From Dryocosmus kuriphilus (taxonomy: Eukaryota; Arthropoda; Insecta; Hymenoptera; Cynipidae): 64,000 nt of DNA. The DNA lies in NCBI GenBank assembly GCA_038277395.1, contig CM076195.1, positions 19,802,327 to 19,866,326 on the forward strand, given 5' to 3'. How positions within the stretch are numbered: the first letter of the stretch is position 1; each line of letters opens with the position of its first letter. Below, in pieces: positions 22,216-33,504 of the stretch. The position numbers were made by a program, and so were the translations under genes. The notes under the pieces are model-generated. The model saw nothing but the letters and a program-made list of their open reading frames with translations. It was not told where the DNA came from and did no database searches.

Positions 22216-25160
22216 TTAGTGAATTAAAAAAAAATCCATTTTTCAAATGCGGCTTCTAGACAAAATAGAAGTAGATAAACAGGGGGGTTTCTATGGCAAT
22301 TATCATTAGGCGTGTCCCTGTGAGTTAAACATGTGTTAGTGCGTATCCGTGTGAGTCGTTGCATAAGACTTATCGAAACCTGTCGGTTTCAAATGATGTC
22401 ATTAAAATTCAAGGTTATTAGAGTAGCATCACGTTAGAGAGAGGGAGTGGGGGGGGTAGACTTGTCGAAACCTGCTCGTTTCAAGTGACGTCATCAAAAT
22501 AATGGGTCAGTGACCTGCTTGATTATAATGTGCAATACCGGGTCTCCTCTTTTGCTCCTCCGTCCCTTCTCGCGCCCATAAAAATGACATCAAAATAATG
22601 AGGTCAGTGTTAGAGAGAGGGGGAAAACTTTTTGAAACCTGCCTGATGACTTCATCGAGAAAAATATTTCCAAGAATTTTCAGGATTACATTGATCTGTT
22701 TCGCTTTAATAACCATATCAATAAACTAAAAGCTAGTATTATTTTACCATGGTGAAAGAATATTTTCTCAATATATATCAAGATTAAACATTTTTTCACA
22801 GAAAGTGTGACACTAATATTGTAATATAATATGCTGTGAAAAAAGATAAGAGCTTTGAGTGGATGGGTGTGAAGAATGAACTTATTTGAAGGTATATATA
22901 TATTTTTTTCACGGGAATTTATAATAGACAGACTAAAGAAGATTCTGGTAAAGCGTTTCACAAGTATCTCAAGCACATTTTAAAATTTTGTGATGTTAAT
23001 AATATGATTCTTGGGGAAAAAGGGTTCACGTCCATGCTAAATAAAAAAATAATTAGAAGAGCAATTATAAAGTTCAAAATATGCAGAAATAGAGAGGGGG
23101 AAAGCTTGTTGTGACTCGCCTGATGAAGTCATCGTGTGTTATTGCGTGCCTGTGTGAGGTCTATGTGCGAGGGTAAGACAAGTCCCTGTAGGTTTTGAGG
23201 TTATATAAATGTGACGAATAATTATGGAATCTATCAACTAACTGATACAATATTTCTTATTTGATTTACTGTAAATAATTCTGCTGTCCAATTTGATGTA
23301 TAAGTTTTCTAAAAAAACATGTTAATATTTATTGAGGAGCTACTAAAAAATACTAAAAATATTACTTGATAATGCTTGCCTCTCTTATTTCAATCTAAAT
23401 TATTTCAAACGCATTATTTCAGTTTCCAACCACCAGCAGTTAGAAGCTCTAAGACTGAAATGTGTCTTTTCCATTTTTAATAACCAAAATGAGTGTGAGT
23501 GAAAGACATGAAAAAGTAGGTATACATTTTTAAAGATACATTAAAGAAAGAAACATAAATTAGAAACACTAAACCCAAGATAAGTCTTTCACATTTTTGT
23601 AATAACCAAAATCGATATAATTATTTTCCTCTAATGTGTTAAAATAAAATTTATTAAGCAAGTGGCACACATACAGGATCATATATAATTTTTCTCACAG
23701 CGGGAATACATTATTCTAATCATATGAAACCGTACGTTTTTTCAAAGCCTCTCAGAGGTATTTCAATATTTCAGAGCGATGTTATTATTCAGTTTCGTAT
23801 TATTCTACTAGATCATGAAACGATTGAATCATGATGCATCAACACTAACTGAGGGTTCGATCGCACAAGTTATATAAGGTCACGCACACGCTGGAAATTA
23901 GAGATTAAGTAAATTTCAAGACCGTTATTGATGGAATTTATGCTCTTATATTTAAGCCTGCAAAAATATTTCTAAGAATTTTCAGGATTACATTGATCTG
24001 TTTCGTTTTACTAACCAGATCAATAAACTAAGAGCCAGTATTACTTTACCACGATGAAAGAATATTCTCTCAATATATATCCAGATTAAACATTTTTTTC
24101 ATAGCAAGTGTGACACCAATATTGTGATATAATATGCTGTGAAAAAAGATAAGAGCGTTGAGTGGATGGTGTGATGCATTAACTTATTTGAAGGTACATA
24201 TATTTTTTTCACGGGAATTTTATAATAGATAGACTAAAGAAAATTCTGAAGTTATCGAGTATGTGAATGGTAGTTTTATACATTAAGAGAGAATAAAAAA
24301 ATCAAGTATTCTGTTTGTGTGTGTGAAAATTTAAATAAATAAAAGTTTAAACCATATTCTGTTTCATTCATTTACTAGGTTAAGGTTTCACATGCAAGTA
24401 AAAATCAATCTGTTTGAAATAGTACAACTTTATTTGAAAAAAACACTAAATATTAATACACTGAAGCTTACAAAGTAGACTTATTTATCCAGCTGTTGTG
24501 AGAGTCATCAAATCCTAAGGGGAAAAGCATGTTGAAACCTGCCTGATGAAGTCATTGTATGTGTAACGCACGTCGGTGTGAGGTCAGTGTGTGTATAGTC
24601 AGACAAGTCTAAGCCTGTTGGTTTTGAGGCTATATATTGAAAATCATCTTTTAGTAAAGATCAAAAGGAGAACACTAAGGAATTAATAAAGAGATGAAGT
24701 TAGATAAGTGAAGCACAACTATGAAATGTTTTTTAAACACTTAATTTCTTAATCAATTTTAAGAACACCCAACACCAGACTTACGTTTTTGTCCAATTCT
24801 ACGAAAATATGAAGTCAACTTCCTGTTAGCAAATACCAAAAGGAAATCCGCTAAGGCATTAGTTAGCGAAAAAAGCAAAAGAAATAAATGTAGATGAGTG
24901 ATGCATACTTATGGAGTATATAAACATTTTTGTTGTTGATAAAATCAAAGACTGATCAATGTGTGTCTTAGGTTTTACGAATTCTTAAAAAAATATCACA
25001 ACGTATTTCTAAAACGCTATAACATCATGTGAGAGGCGTCATTAACATCATTCGTAAACAATAAATCCTCAAGTTTATAGAAATTTTGCAATGTTAATAA
25101 TATGATTCTTGAGAAAAAAGAGTTGATGTCCATGCTAAATAAAAAAATAATTAGAAGAGC
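22216..25160. repeat. Direct repeats of an AT-rich non-coding element
   Basis: The stretch 22671-22950 recurs at 23967-24254 with about nine in ten bases kept (both hold TTTTTTTCACGGGAATTT followed by the same flank). The stretch 22981-23090 recurs, split by a MITE, at 25085-25164 and 26358-26390. Short G-rich 'GAGAGAGGGGG...GAAACCTGCCTGATGA' blocks at about 22430, 22610, 23090 and 24515 mark further copies. No gene was seen; this is a family of degraded repeats. Confidence 0.7.
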
Positions 25161-25164
25161 AATT

Positions 25165-26357
25165 GAACCACTGGCGATCAAAAGGGGGTACGCCGAAACG
25201 CGCCCCGTCGTTTTAGTTGGCCCTTGGATGATATGTTTTTTCAGACCGAATTTTAATTTTCTAATTACATATCCTAATAAGAAATTTGATTGCGCATATT
25301 TTCAGTCCTATAAAAAAAATGTGATAACTTTATTAGTTTTTCAAAATAATCAAGAAAAATGTTACTTTTTCTGCAATCGCAAAATACAAATTTTTTGTGT
25401 TCAACTCGCCATAAATTCTACAATAATAGGAATTTTATAATAAAAATCTCAGGAAAAAAATATGCAGCATCATCATATAACGAAACTAATGGTTATTTAT
25501 AGGATTTCAATGAACTGTCACTAAATATTTTATAACGGTTTTCATTCTTCTCATGGCGTAAATTAGATATTGAAGGTTTTTTTTAAAACGCTTCGGGGAG
25601 TCGAACAAAGTTTTAGAAAATTAAAATTAACCATCACCTAAATTTTCAGTAGGATTGAAAGTAGCCTTTTGGAAAATATCAGGCAATTCTGTTTTATAGT
25701 TTAAGGTTAACAATTGGTTTAATATCTCAACCCTGTCCCGTGCGCGTGTTAACTCGTTCTGCAATACCGGCTTGACTTTTCAATCATTCGCTGTTATAAA
25801 GACGTTGGTATTGCAGGACGAGCTAGCATGCTAGCACTATAAAAGAGAATTGCCTGATATTTTCCAAAAACTTCCTTGAATCCTACTAAAAGTTTATGTG
25901 ATGCTTTAATTTTAATTTCCTGAAAACTCGTTCGACCCACGAAGCGTTTTTATTACTTTCAATATCTAATTTACGCCATGAGAAGAATAAAAAATCGTTA
26001 CAAATATTTAGTGACAATTCATTGAAATTCTATAAATACCATTAGTTTTGCTATATATATAATGCATATTTTCTGAAATTTTTATTATAAAATTCCTATT
26101 ATTGTAGAACTTATGCCGAGTTGAACACAAAAAATTTTGTATTTAGCGACTGCAGAAAAAGTAACATTTTCTTGATTATTTTGAAAACTAATACAGTTAT
26201 CACATTTTTTTAATAGGACTAAAAATATGCGCAATCAAATTTCTATTCAGATATGTAATTAGAGAGTTAAAATTCGACCTGAGAAAAATATTATCCAGGG
26301 GCCATCTTAAAACGAAGATGTTTCGGGCCGTACCCCCTTTCGATCGCCAGCGGTTTC
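25165..26357. mobile_element. 1,193-bp foldback MITE with long arms
   Basis: The two halves are inverted copies: about 25165-25700 against about 25840-26357, starting GAACCACTGGCGATC and ending with its near complement. The unpaired centre holds CTGCAATACCGGC-type sequence that itself folds (about 25755-25845). AATT flanks both ends, and an uninterrupted relative of the target exists at 23063. The 112-residue ORF at 25102-25440 is translation of an arm, not a gene. Confidence 0.9.
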
Positions 26358-26361
26358 AATT

Positions 26362-28120
26362 GTACAGCTCAAAATATGTAGAAATAATTTAAAGTCTTTC
26401 CTATACATATATGTTAGAGATATATCTAGTAATGTGATTTTTAACATTTCTCATTGCGTTACATGATTTTGTTAGACATTAAAATGAGTGTGTAATGTGT
26501 TTAACCAGCTCTTGGTATTTACAATTTTTAAGATAAAATACTACAATATAATTTTATTAAATAATTGTTGGAAATATCGTCTATTTAGTAAAGATCAAAG
26601 GGAAACACTAAAGAATTAATAGAGATGACGTTAGATGAGTGAAGCACAGCTATGAAATGCTTAAGCAATTTATTTGCTTATGAAAATTTTAAGGGGCCCA
26701 ACCAATGTTAACTTACGTTTTTTGACCAATTCTTTGAAAATATTGATCGGGTCAGTTGAGCAAGCTTGATTAAAGGACTCATACTCCCTATTTTAATTCC
26801 AAAACTCTACATTTATTTGTAATTGAAAGAACTCAACCTGTACCACTCCGAATTTCTCAACGTACTTTTTTAATGAAGCAGAAGTTTTCAATGAATGAAA
26901 GACTTTATAGTTGGAACTATTTGCAGGAGATTTGTGGTGTTTAAAAAAGTGCAGTACGCAGTGTGACCCAAAAAACAAATGTTGCAATATATAAGACAAA
27001 ATTATGACAAATCAAAAGAAAAGTGTTCTCATAAATATGTATTTTTTTCTCAAAACTTGTTTATACGAAAATATTTACTGAGGTGAAGGAGGAGGAGCAG
27101 GAGGCAGAAGAGGAGGACGTTGTACTTAAATGAAAAAAAATACTCAAATTTTGCCACTTAAAGGTTATAAGTCTTAGACCCAATCAGTTAAAAACTCTAA
27201 AACTGAGATGAGTCGTCTTGCATTTTTATAAATCACCAAATGAGTGTTAAAGAACTTGTACAATATTGTGTAATAGAGGAAAAAACTATTGCATACTTAC
27301 TGCTATGCTGGATCTATTTTTTTTAAGTTTTCATTTACTGTAAATAATTATGTTGTCTAATTTGTAGCACACGACCTTTTCGAAATCGTTTTTATATTTA
27401 CTGAGGAGGATTTAGTTAAATAAAATACTCAAAAATGTTTAATTCACTTTATTATTACATACCTTTAGGACCTTTACATTTTATAATAACCAAAATGAGT
27501 TCAGGTAAAAGGAATGAAGATGAAGATTATAAATTTTTAAAATCATCATTTCATAAAAATGTAATTTATAATTGTTCAAAACTTATACTTACAATTTAAC
27601 TTATTAAAAGAACTATAATAGTATAGAGTAATAGAAAAAACTTATTGCATATTGTAATCACATATTACTACATGTGTTAATTCTACTATTGGAAATAATA
27701 AACTAGCTTTTCGGCGATCAAAATTTAGCTACTAAAAAATATTATTTAATTAATTCCAGCCTCTCTTTTTCAATAATGATTGAAAATTACTTCAGTGCAT
27801 TATTTCTATTTCCATCTAGCTTGAGATAGTTAAAGTAACCGCAATCGATCTACCAAAAATAAGTCAGCTACATACATTCAATAATCCCCTGTAAGGAATT
27901 GATATAATCTTTAACACAAACATAGAAGATACTAAATTCCAATTCACTTCGCGGAAAACACTAGCATTAATAAAATGCTTAGTGCGTATGATGATATTAA
28001 ACTATGCTATTATCAATGTAAAAAAAACATATTTTTCTTCAGCCAACATTGAACTCTTTTTTAAAATAAAAAATACTTCGAGGGATAACAAGGCAAAAAA
28101 TTTTTAAAAAAAGTGGCCCC
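26362..28120. other. No gene seen
   Basis: AT-rich intergenic DNA with scattered short repeats. A purine-rich GAGGAGGAGCAGGAGG patch lies near 27090. No recognisable frame or RNA. Confidence 0.6.
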
Positions 28121-29521
28121 ATCGAACATGCTTTTTTGTCAGTTAAAAGCGCGTTTTTTTGTTTTTTTTTATAATTTAGCCTTTTTTTAAATAGATTTTT
28201 TAAAAAATTTTTTTCCTTAAAATTTTAAAGAAATGTTTTTATTTTTGCATACCGTAAAGGAATTTTTTCAATATATTTCCCCAAAAATTAAACCCCTTTA
28301 ATTTTAAAATAAAATGTATGGGAAAAGAAGGTTTTGTATAAAGAGGAGGAGGAGGAAAAGGGGAAAGGGGGAAACTTTTTGTATTAAAAAAAGTGGTACT
28401 AAAAAATGTTGTTTTAAATTTTGACACGCCAAAAATTATATGTCAGAAGTTCAAAATAAATGATAGGGAAAAGGGATGGGGGGGTATGACGAGATGGGGG
28501 GGAAGAGGGGGGGAGGAGGAGGAGGAGGAAATATATAAATTAAACAAATGCCGAACTGTTTTTTGTGTGTGGCAGGACAAAAGATTTTTACGTGCCAATT
28601 GCTCAAAAAGGGTTTTTTTAAGACTCGAAAAAATTTTTTTTTTTGTTTTAAAGTGGCCGGGAAGTTCCCAAGAAAAACCCCCCCGGCGCTCAAGATAACC
28701 CATTGTGCCAAACCCCTGTTTTTTCCAAGGGATGCAAAAGATACCTGACAACTTTTTTACAGGGGTTTTGTTCTTTTTAAATTGTTTCCAACGTTTTTGG
28801 GGATATTACCTCCGGGGCCGGTTTCCCATAGCACGATGGACCGGCCTCCAATAAAAATGCGCCTTTGTCATGCCTCTGCAGATTAACCCGACTATAAAGC
28901 TGCTACCCCAAAAATATTTGGTATGTTTGGTTTTGGCTCAGTCCTTTAGATCTTTTCCGTTGATTTGTCTATGTTCTTTTCACTGACCTGGTTGTTATAA
29001 GTTATGGTGGTTTATTTCCTCAAAATCAACCCCGATCTGACGATAGTCCCCCCGAAAGGACTGTCTGCCGGAGACCTTTAATTTTTCCGATCTCTCAAAA
29101 TGGGTGGTGACCCCCCGAATTTTACCCTCGAATGGGCCCCCTTTCCCCGGGAATCACCCAACCCTTTTTGGGGACCCACGTTTAAAGGGGGGTTTTCCCC
29201 AACCCCCGAACCCCCCTTAAAGTACATGAAAAATTTTCCCTCGGTACCGGCCAGGGACGAAACCAGTCCCCTGGGCGGAAACCTGGCGCGTTATCACCTG
29301 AGCCACCGGAAAAACCCTTTTTTCGTGTAAAATCATTGAAAAAATTTTTTATATGGTATTTTAAAAATCAAAAATTTCATCAATAGTACGGAATCAATAT
29401 TACTAATCTATTAAAAGAAAGGTAATTAGTAAAAAAAAACAAAGAAAAGGCTTATAATGTACAAAAAAAGCAGTGTGGTCGTGGGGGCGTCTAAAACATT
29501 AAAATTTGCCTTGTTTTCCCC
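28120..29521. other. Low-quality contig end
   Basis: Runs of doubled and tripled bases (TTTTTTT, CCCCCC, GGGGGG, AAAA) become dense here. A SINE at 29110-29310 is recognisable but badly distorted. This pattern suggests poor base calling beside the gap. The ORFs with proline or serine runs (28393-28751) are artefacts of the GGAGGAGGA tract. Confidence 0.7.
29110..29310 (-). mobile_element. tRNA-derived SINE, distorted copy
   Basis: It aligns block by block with 45891-46096: the CCCTCGA block, the ACCCACGTTTAA block, the AAGTACATGAAAAATTTT block and the tRNA-like head ending GCGCGTTATCACCTGAGCCACC. Orientation is the same as at 46 kb. Many of the differences are homopolymer expansions. Confidence 0.6.
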
Positions 29522-30021
29522 NNNNNNNNNNNNNNNNNNNNNNNNNNNNNNNNNNNNNNNNNNNNNNNNNNNNNNNNNNNNNNNNNNNNNNNNNNNNNNN
29601 NNNNNNNNNNNNNNNNNNNNNNNNNNNNNNNNNNNNNNNNNNNNNNNNNNNNNNNNNNNNNNNNNNNNNNNNNNNNNNNNNNNNNNNNNNNNNNNNNNNN
29701 NNNNNNNNNNNNNNNNNNNNNNNNNNNNNNNNNNNNNNNNNNNNNNNNNNNNNNNNNNNNNNNNNNNNNNNNNNNNNNNNNNNNNNNNNNNNNNNNNNNN
29801 NNNNNNNNNNNNNNNNNNNNNNNNNNNNNNNNNNNNNNNNNNNNNNNNNNNNNNNNNNNNNNNNNNNNNNNNNNNNNNNNNNNNNNNNNNNNNNNNNNNN
29901 NNNNNNNNNNNNNNNNNNNNNNNNNNNNNNNNNNNNNNNNNNNNNNNNNNNNNNNNNNNNNNNNNNNNNNNNNNNNNNNNNNNNNNNNNNNNNNNNNNNN
30001 NNNNNNNNNNNNNNNNNNNNN
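29522..30021. other. Assembly gap, 500 N
   Basis: Exactly 500 N; a scaffolding placeholder. The long X-rich frames across it are not genes. Confidence 0.99.
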
Positions 30022-30552
30022 AAAGCATCGGATACGAATTCAATCCGAAACCAATCAGACCGCATCTTACAATCCTTTTCAATTCATGAGTTCAATCTGA
30101 ATTCGCCGTTATTTCTTCTTCAAACCGACAGATAATGCGAATGAATCCGAGGCTGATCTTAACAGACTTTTATCCTTCTCAATCTTTGCGTCAACATCAG
30201 CTTCAATCCAAAAACAAATCTCAGACGACGCATCAATACTTTTAAATCCTTGTAGACAATCCCAGTGAATTCAAAACAACTCCGAAATCACCATTTAATC
30301 CGCGCATCAAATCGTAATGAATCCGAAGCTCACCCGAACAGACTTCTCAATCCATGCACAAATTCCAAGTTCAATTCAAATCACTCCGAGTCTAAACTGA
30401 ACCCACATCTCAATCCTCTGCAATCCGTTTTCCTAAAAGCACGTGCATCCAAAACAAATCGTTTCACCTTTCAATTCTTTTCAATCGGTGATAGAATTTC
30501 AGAGCATCTATGAGCAGAATGCCGTAAGCTTTGGAATCCCTAATACCCGAGG
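30022..30552. repeat. Degenerate repeat rich in TCAATCC motifs
   Basis: Loosely repeated phrases such as AATCCGAAGCTCACCCGAAC and AATCCGAGGCTGATCTTAAC, about 170-180 bp apart, suggest an old tandem array. No gene: the 82-residue frame at 30265-30513 is translation of the repeat. Confidence 0.45.
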
Positions 30553-30811
30553 ACGCTGTGCCATGTTAGGATGGAAGAAAAAATTGACTTTCGAGAAAAA
30601 GGCATGCCACTTCCTCCCCCCATTCTATGAGGTTAGCGGAAAAAATTCCCGATATGCTTGAACCAAATCGGTAAATGTGCTACACTGACCCGGAAAATCC
30701 TATAAGGTTAACGCATGGAAAAATGAGATTCACTTTTCTACATTTAACATTAGATTGCGGGAGATTTTAAGAATTTGTTAGGGAGTCTCCAACTGATAAA
30801 TTCGGAAATGG

Positions 30812-30817
30812 TTTCTG
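30812..30817. repeat. 6-bp target duplication of the Maverick, left (TTTCTG)
   Basis: TTTCTG precedes the AGTAGTATAGC terminus and recurs at 44357-44362 after the opposite terminus. Six bases is the known Maverick/Polinton duplication length. Confidence 0.93.
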
Positions 30818-31022
30818 AGTAGTATAGCAAGGGGGCTTCTGTACCACCATGACAAGCTTCGCGCTGCCGCCGACAGATGGCGCCACTACTCCCTCAGTGG
30901 TGTGTGCCCATGCTAAGTATCGACAGTCGGTATTACCCTCGGCCGGTAAGATAGGATTTCTAGATATATTAGAAACATGGCGGTTTATTACCATCAGTCG
31001 GTAAGGTAGGAATCTGTGACAG
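30818..31022 (+). repeat. Left terminal inverted repeat of the Maverick
   Basis: About 200 bp pairing with 44155-44356 at roughly 85-90% by eye, starting AGTAGTATAGCAAGGGGGC. Confidence 0.9.
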
Positions 31023-31130
31023 TTTGTCACCATCAGCCGGCAAGGCAGGTAGTTACCAACAGTCGGTAAGGTAGAAATCTGTCACGTGTGCAATAAGCTA
31101 TTTAACGTTAGTCAGTAAGGAAGGGTTCTG
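30925..31130 (+). repeat. Subterminal CAGTCGGTAAGG repeats
   Basis: Five imperfect units of 35-45 bp share the core CAGTCGGTAAGGTAGGAATCTG (varying at a few positions). They lie just inside the left end and partly in the right end. Such arrays could bind integrase or the terminal protein; that is inference. Confidence 0.6.
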
Positions 31131-31394
31131 TTCCAGACTATATACCTCGAGAATTGACGTGGTTCATGTCCGTGCTAAGTTTACTTTAGTACGTAATAGC
31201 TAGAGACACGAAATCACCACCCTTACCCCTTCTATCACCCATGAGCAAGTAGAAATGCAGTCAAGATTATGTAATGGAATTTACATCTCTCTCCTACGCA
31301 TACTGTAGGTGACGTATTATGGAGATTCCCGAGAACTCGACAAGTTTCAATAAGCATCGACAAGTTTCAATATGCAATTTTTCGACATGAAGGT

Positions 31395-31535
31395 AAACAG
31401 TTAATAAAATACTTACCTGTAAAATTTCTATCCATCGCAGTGCTTCAAAGTAGAGTTTAAAATCCATCGTTGTTGCTGTTGTTTGAAGGAACGAAGCGGA
31501 AAATGTACAACTTATCCATAAATTAAAACTAAGTA
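31395..31535 (-). repeat. Direct repeat carrying a splice-donor consensus (copy 1)
   Basis: This matches 32526-32645 over most of its length. On the minus strand both copies read ...TTTACAG/GTAAGTATTTT, a perfect splice donor, preceded by a short frame beginning ATGGATTTT in this copy. It may be a small spliced leader exon or its remnant. The 85-residue frame at 31294-31551 runs through the donor and is probably not translated as such. Confidence 0.45.
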
Positions 31536-31796
31536 AATTAAGGTAATGCAAAGTGGAAAAAAGTTAACAGTATCCCATCGATGTTTCAACGTAGAAATTC
31601 AACCCATCGATGTGTTGAAAATCCATCGTTGAAATTTGTGCAAAGCGGAAAGAAACGCATTTTCTCTCTCTTATCCATAAATTAAGGTATAAAACGTCAG
31701 ACTCACTTTTCTTATCTATAAACTAAAATTAAGTAATAAGTACACACAGGCAGTTTATCTGTGAATGTTATAATTTATTATTCACACCAAGCTTCC

Positions 31797-32102
31797 TCAA
31801 TACAAAGCTCTTTCATTCAACATAATCAAATTCAAAAAGATTGTATTTTTTCCACCAAAGTAGCAGAAAGAGAGTTTTTTAGCCTGGACCGCTACTTCCA
31901 TCTTCTCGAACGTATCCATATAAGCGGGATCCTCAAAAATCTTATTTATTCTGCTCGGCAAGTAGACTGTGATCTCATTATTCAACTCGGCCACGAATTT
32001 TGTGCCATATTTCGTTTGAAGTTTCACTATGAGGTCAGATAATGATTTCACTGGTAAGAACCGTTCCAAACGGCCAACTTTGTTAATAGCACTGAGATCC
32101 AT
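31797..32102 (-). CDS. Small Maverick ORF, unrecognised (frameshifted end)
   Basis: The same gene as 1261-1548. Here a T run near 31848 is two bases longer, so the last residues are replaced by an unrelated tail. No function was recognised. It is the leftmost gene of the element, and its own TATA-initiator pair lies upstream. Confidence 0.5.
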   Translation of the reverse strand: MDLSAINKVGRLERFLPVKSLSDLIVKLQTKYGTKFVAELNNEITVYLPSRINKIFEDPAYMDTFEKMEVAVQAKKLSFCYFGGKNTIFLNLIMLNERALY

Positions 32103-32159
32103 ATTCTTCTCTGGGTAATTAATTATGAGTAGACGTTACACTCTGTATGTTCAATGACA

Positions 32160-32194
32160 GACTGAAGCCTCTGCAATTCGATGCTGCTTTTATA
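32160..32194 (-). promoter_or_regulatory. TATA + initiator promoter of the left small ORF
   Basis: TATAAAAG (32187-32194) and TCAGTC (32160-32165), 31 bases from box start to initiator A. Confidence 0.72.
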
Positions 32195-32214
32195 GACTAG
32201 TACACCCACTCTAT

Positions 32215-32526
32215 CTACATTCGAGAATGTTCTAAAAGCTTGACAAGTTTCGACAAGTTTCGGCAAGTTTCGATAAGATGACGCAATATGATGCAACGAT
32301 TTTTCGCGCCAGAATGTTCTAGAAGGTTAGATTTTTCGCACCAGAATGTTCTAGAATCAACAAGATGATGCAGGTTTCGACAAGTTTCGACAAGATGATG
32401 CACGCTTCGACAAACGTTTAAACAAGATGATGCACATTTCGACAAGTTTCGACAAGTTACGCAAGGTGATGGAATGTTGTGCAATCTAACCTTCTAGAAC
32501 ATTCTGGCGCGAGAATGTTCCAAAGA
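32215..32526. repeat. Inner inverted/direct repeat block (left)
   Basis: Repeats of TTCGACAAGTTTCGACAAGATGATGCA and of the GAATGTTCTAGAA motif. Part of this block (about 32295-32460) is the reverse complement of 43205-43350 inside the right end, forming a second internal inverted pair. The TCTAGAACATTCTGGCGCGA motif occurs in both orientations, so the block can also fold on itself. Confidence 0.7.
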
Positions 32527-32645
32527 GTTAATAAAAAAATACTTACCTGTAAATCGCAGTAGAGTGTGAAATCCGTCGTTGTTGTTGTTGTTGTTTGAAG
32601 GAACGAAGCGGAAAATATACAACTTATCCATAAATTAAGAAAACT
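32526..32645 (-). repeat. Direct repeat carrying a splice-donor consensus (copy 2)
   Basis: Second copy of 31395-31535, with an expanded AAC/GTT triplet run and the same TTTACAG/GTAAGTA donor on the minus strand. Confidence 0.45.
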
Positions 32646-32783
32646 AAGTTGATAGGGTTAAAATAAAAGTTAAAACTTCTTTACATATAAACTTTCTTTT
32701 TTCTGTTTATTCAAAAAAAACTTAAGCGAAGAATACAACGTAGAATCTTAACCTATTTACACACAGGAGAACAAAGCGCTTTT

Positions 32784-33440
32784 TTAAGAGTACATAAATT
32801 CACAACGGGTAAGCGATACAATGTTTGAGGTATGAAGATCATCATCATCGGGATCTTTCATCTCATCATCTTTCACATCATCATCAACATCAACATCATC
32901 ATCATCATGATCATTATCATCATCATCGATTTTACTTGCAGTGTAATGTCTAATAGTAGGCTTATCCCGAGGAGTCAAGAACCAGTTCCTGAGAGCAAGA
33001 GCATTTCGAACTGCACAATTTTCATATCAGCACTGAGTATGGTGATTACATCTCATGCAAACTGTAGGGTGCAATTTGTGGAGTGAAGGATAACCCAAAT
33101 CTTCGAGATTATATACATTTTTCAGAAACTGCTCCATCCACCTCTTCTTTTCCAATCCTTTAACGTAGACTGCATTGGAACCACGCAGTCTTTCTCGAAT
33201 TATGTGCCTCAGTTCTTCGTAGGGTATGTCACCAGCACTCCATTCGAGATCATGATAATTGCGCGTCAGCCACAAATTTTTACTCCTGTAGCGGGCTGGC
33301 AACAGATGCCAGTAGCACGGAGGCTCAAATAGATAAACCACAGGTTGAGAGTCTTCCTGGAGAGAAACTACAGCCAACTCCTTGAAGACAAACTGGTTAA
33401 TAGGCTTCTTAAAGCCTTGCACTTCCACTATGAACTCCAT
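32784..33440 (-). pseudogene. Maverick acidic-tailed protein, one in-frame stop
   Basis: From the ATG at 33440 a 137-residue frame runs to a TGA at 33027-33029. The same frame then continues without another stop to 32784, making a product of about 218 codons. The N-terminal part is aromatic-rich, with a Cys/His cluster (VCMRCNHHTQC) right before the stop. The continuation ends in a run of aspartates encoded by an ATC/ATG-type repeat (32845-32930). Similar proteins are common in arthropod Mavericks, but I know of no assigned function. The intact flanking frame argues that the TGA is a point mutation or is read through. Confidence 0.65.
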
Positions 33441-33449
33441 TTCGATGAA

Positions 33450-33485
33450 AACTGAATTCTGCTTACTGAAATCAGCTCTTTTATA
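33450..33485 (-). promoter_or_regulatory. TATA + initiator promoter of the acidic-tailed gene
   Basis: TATAAAAG (33478-33485) and TCAGTT (33450-33455), spacing 32, ten bases before the ATG. Confidence 0.75.
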
Positions 33486-33504
33486 ACTTTCTCCCCACCA
33501 CTGC

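Noticed and set aside
25102..25440. 112-residue ORF at the edge of the foldback element
   Set aside because: It is translation of one arm of the inverted repeat and has a mirror in the other arm.
28393..28751. Overlapping frames with proline and serine runs
   Set aside because: Created by a GGAGGAGGA tract in low-quality sequence beside a gap.
32784..33086. Isoleucine-rich plus-strand ORF (84 residues)
   Set aside because: Opposite strand of the aspartate-encoding triplet repeat of the acidic-tailed gene.
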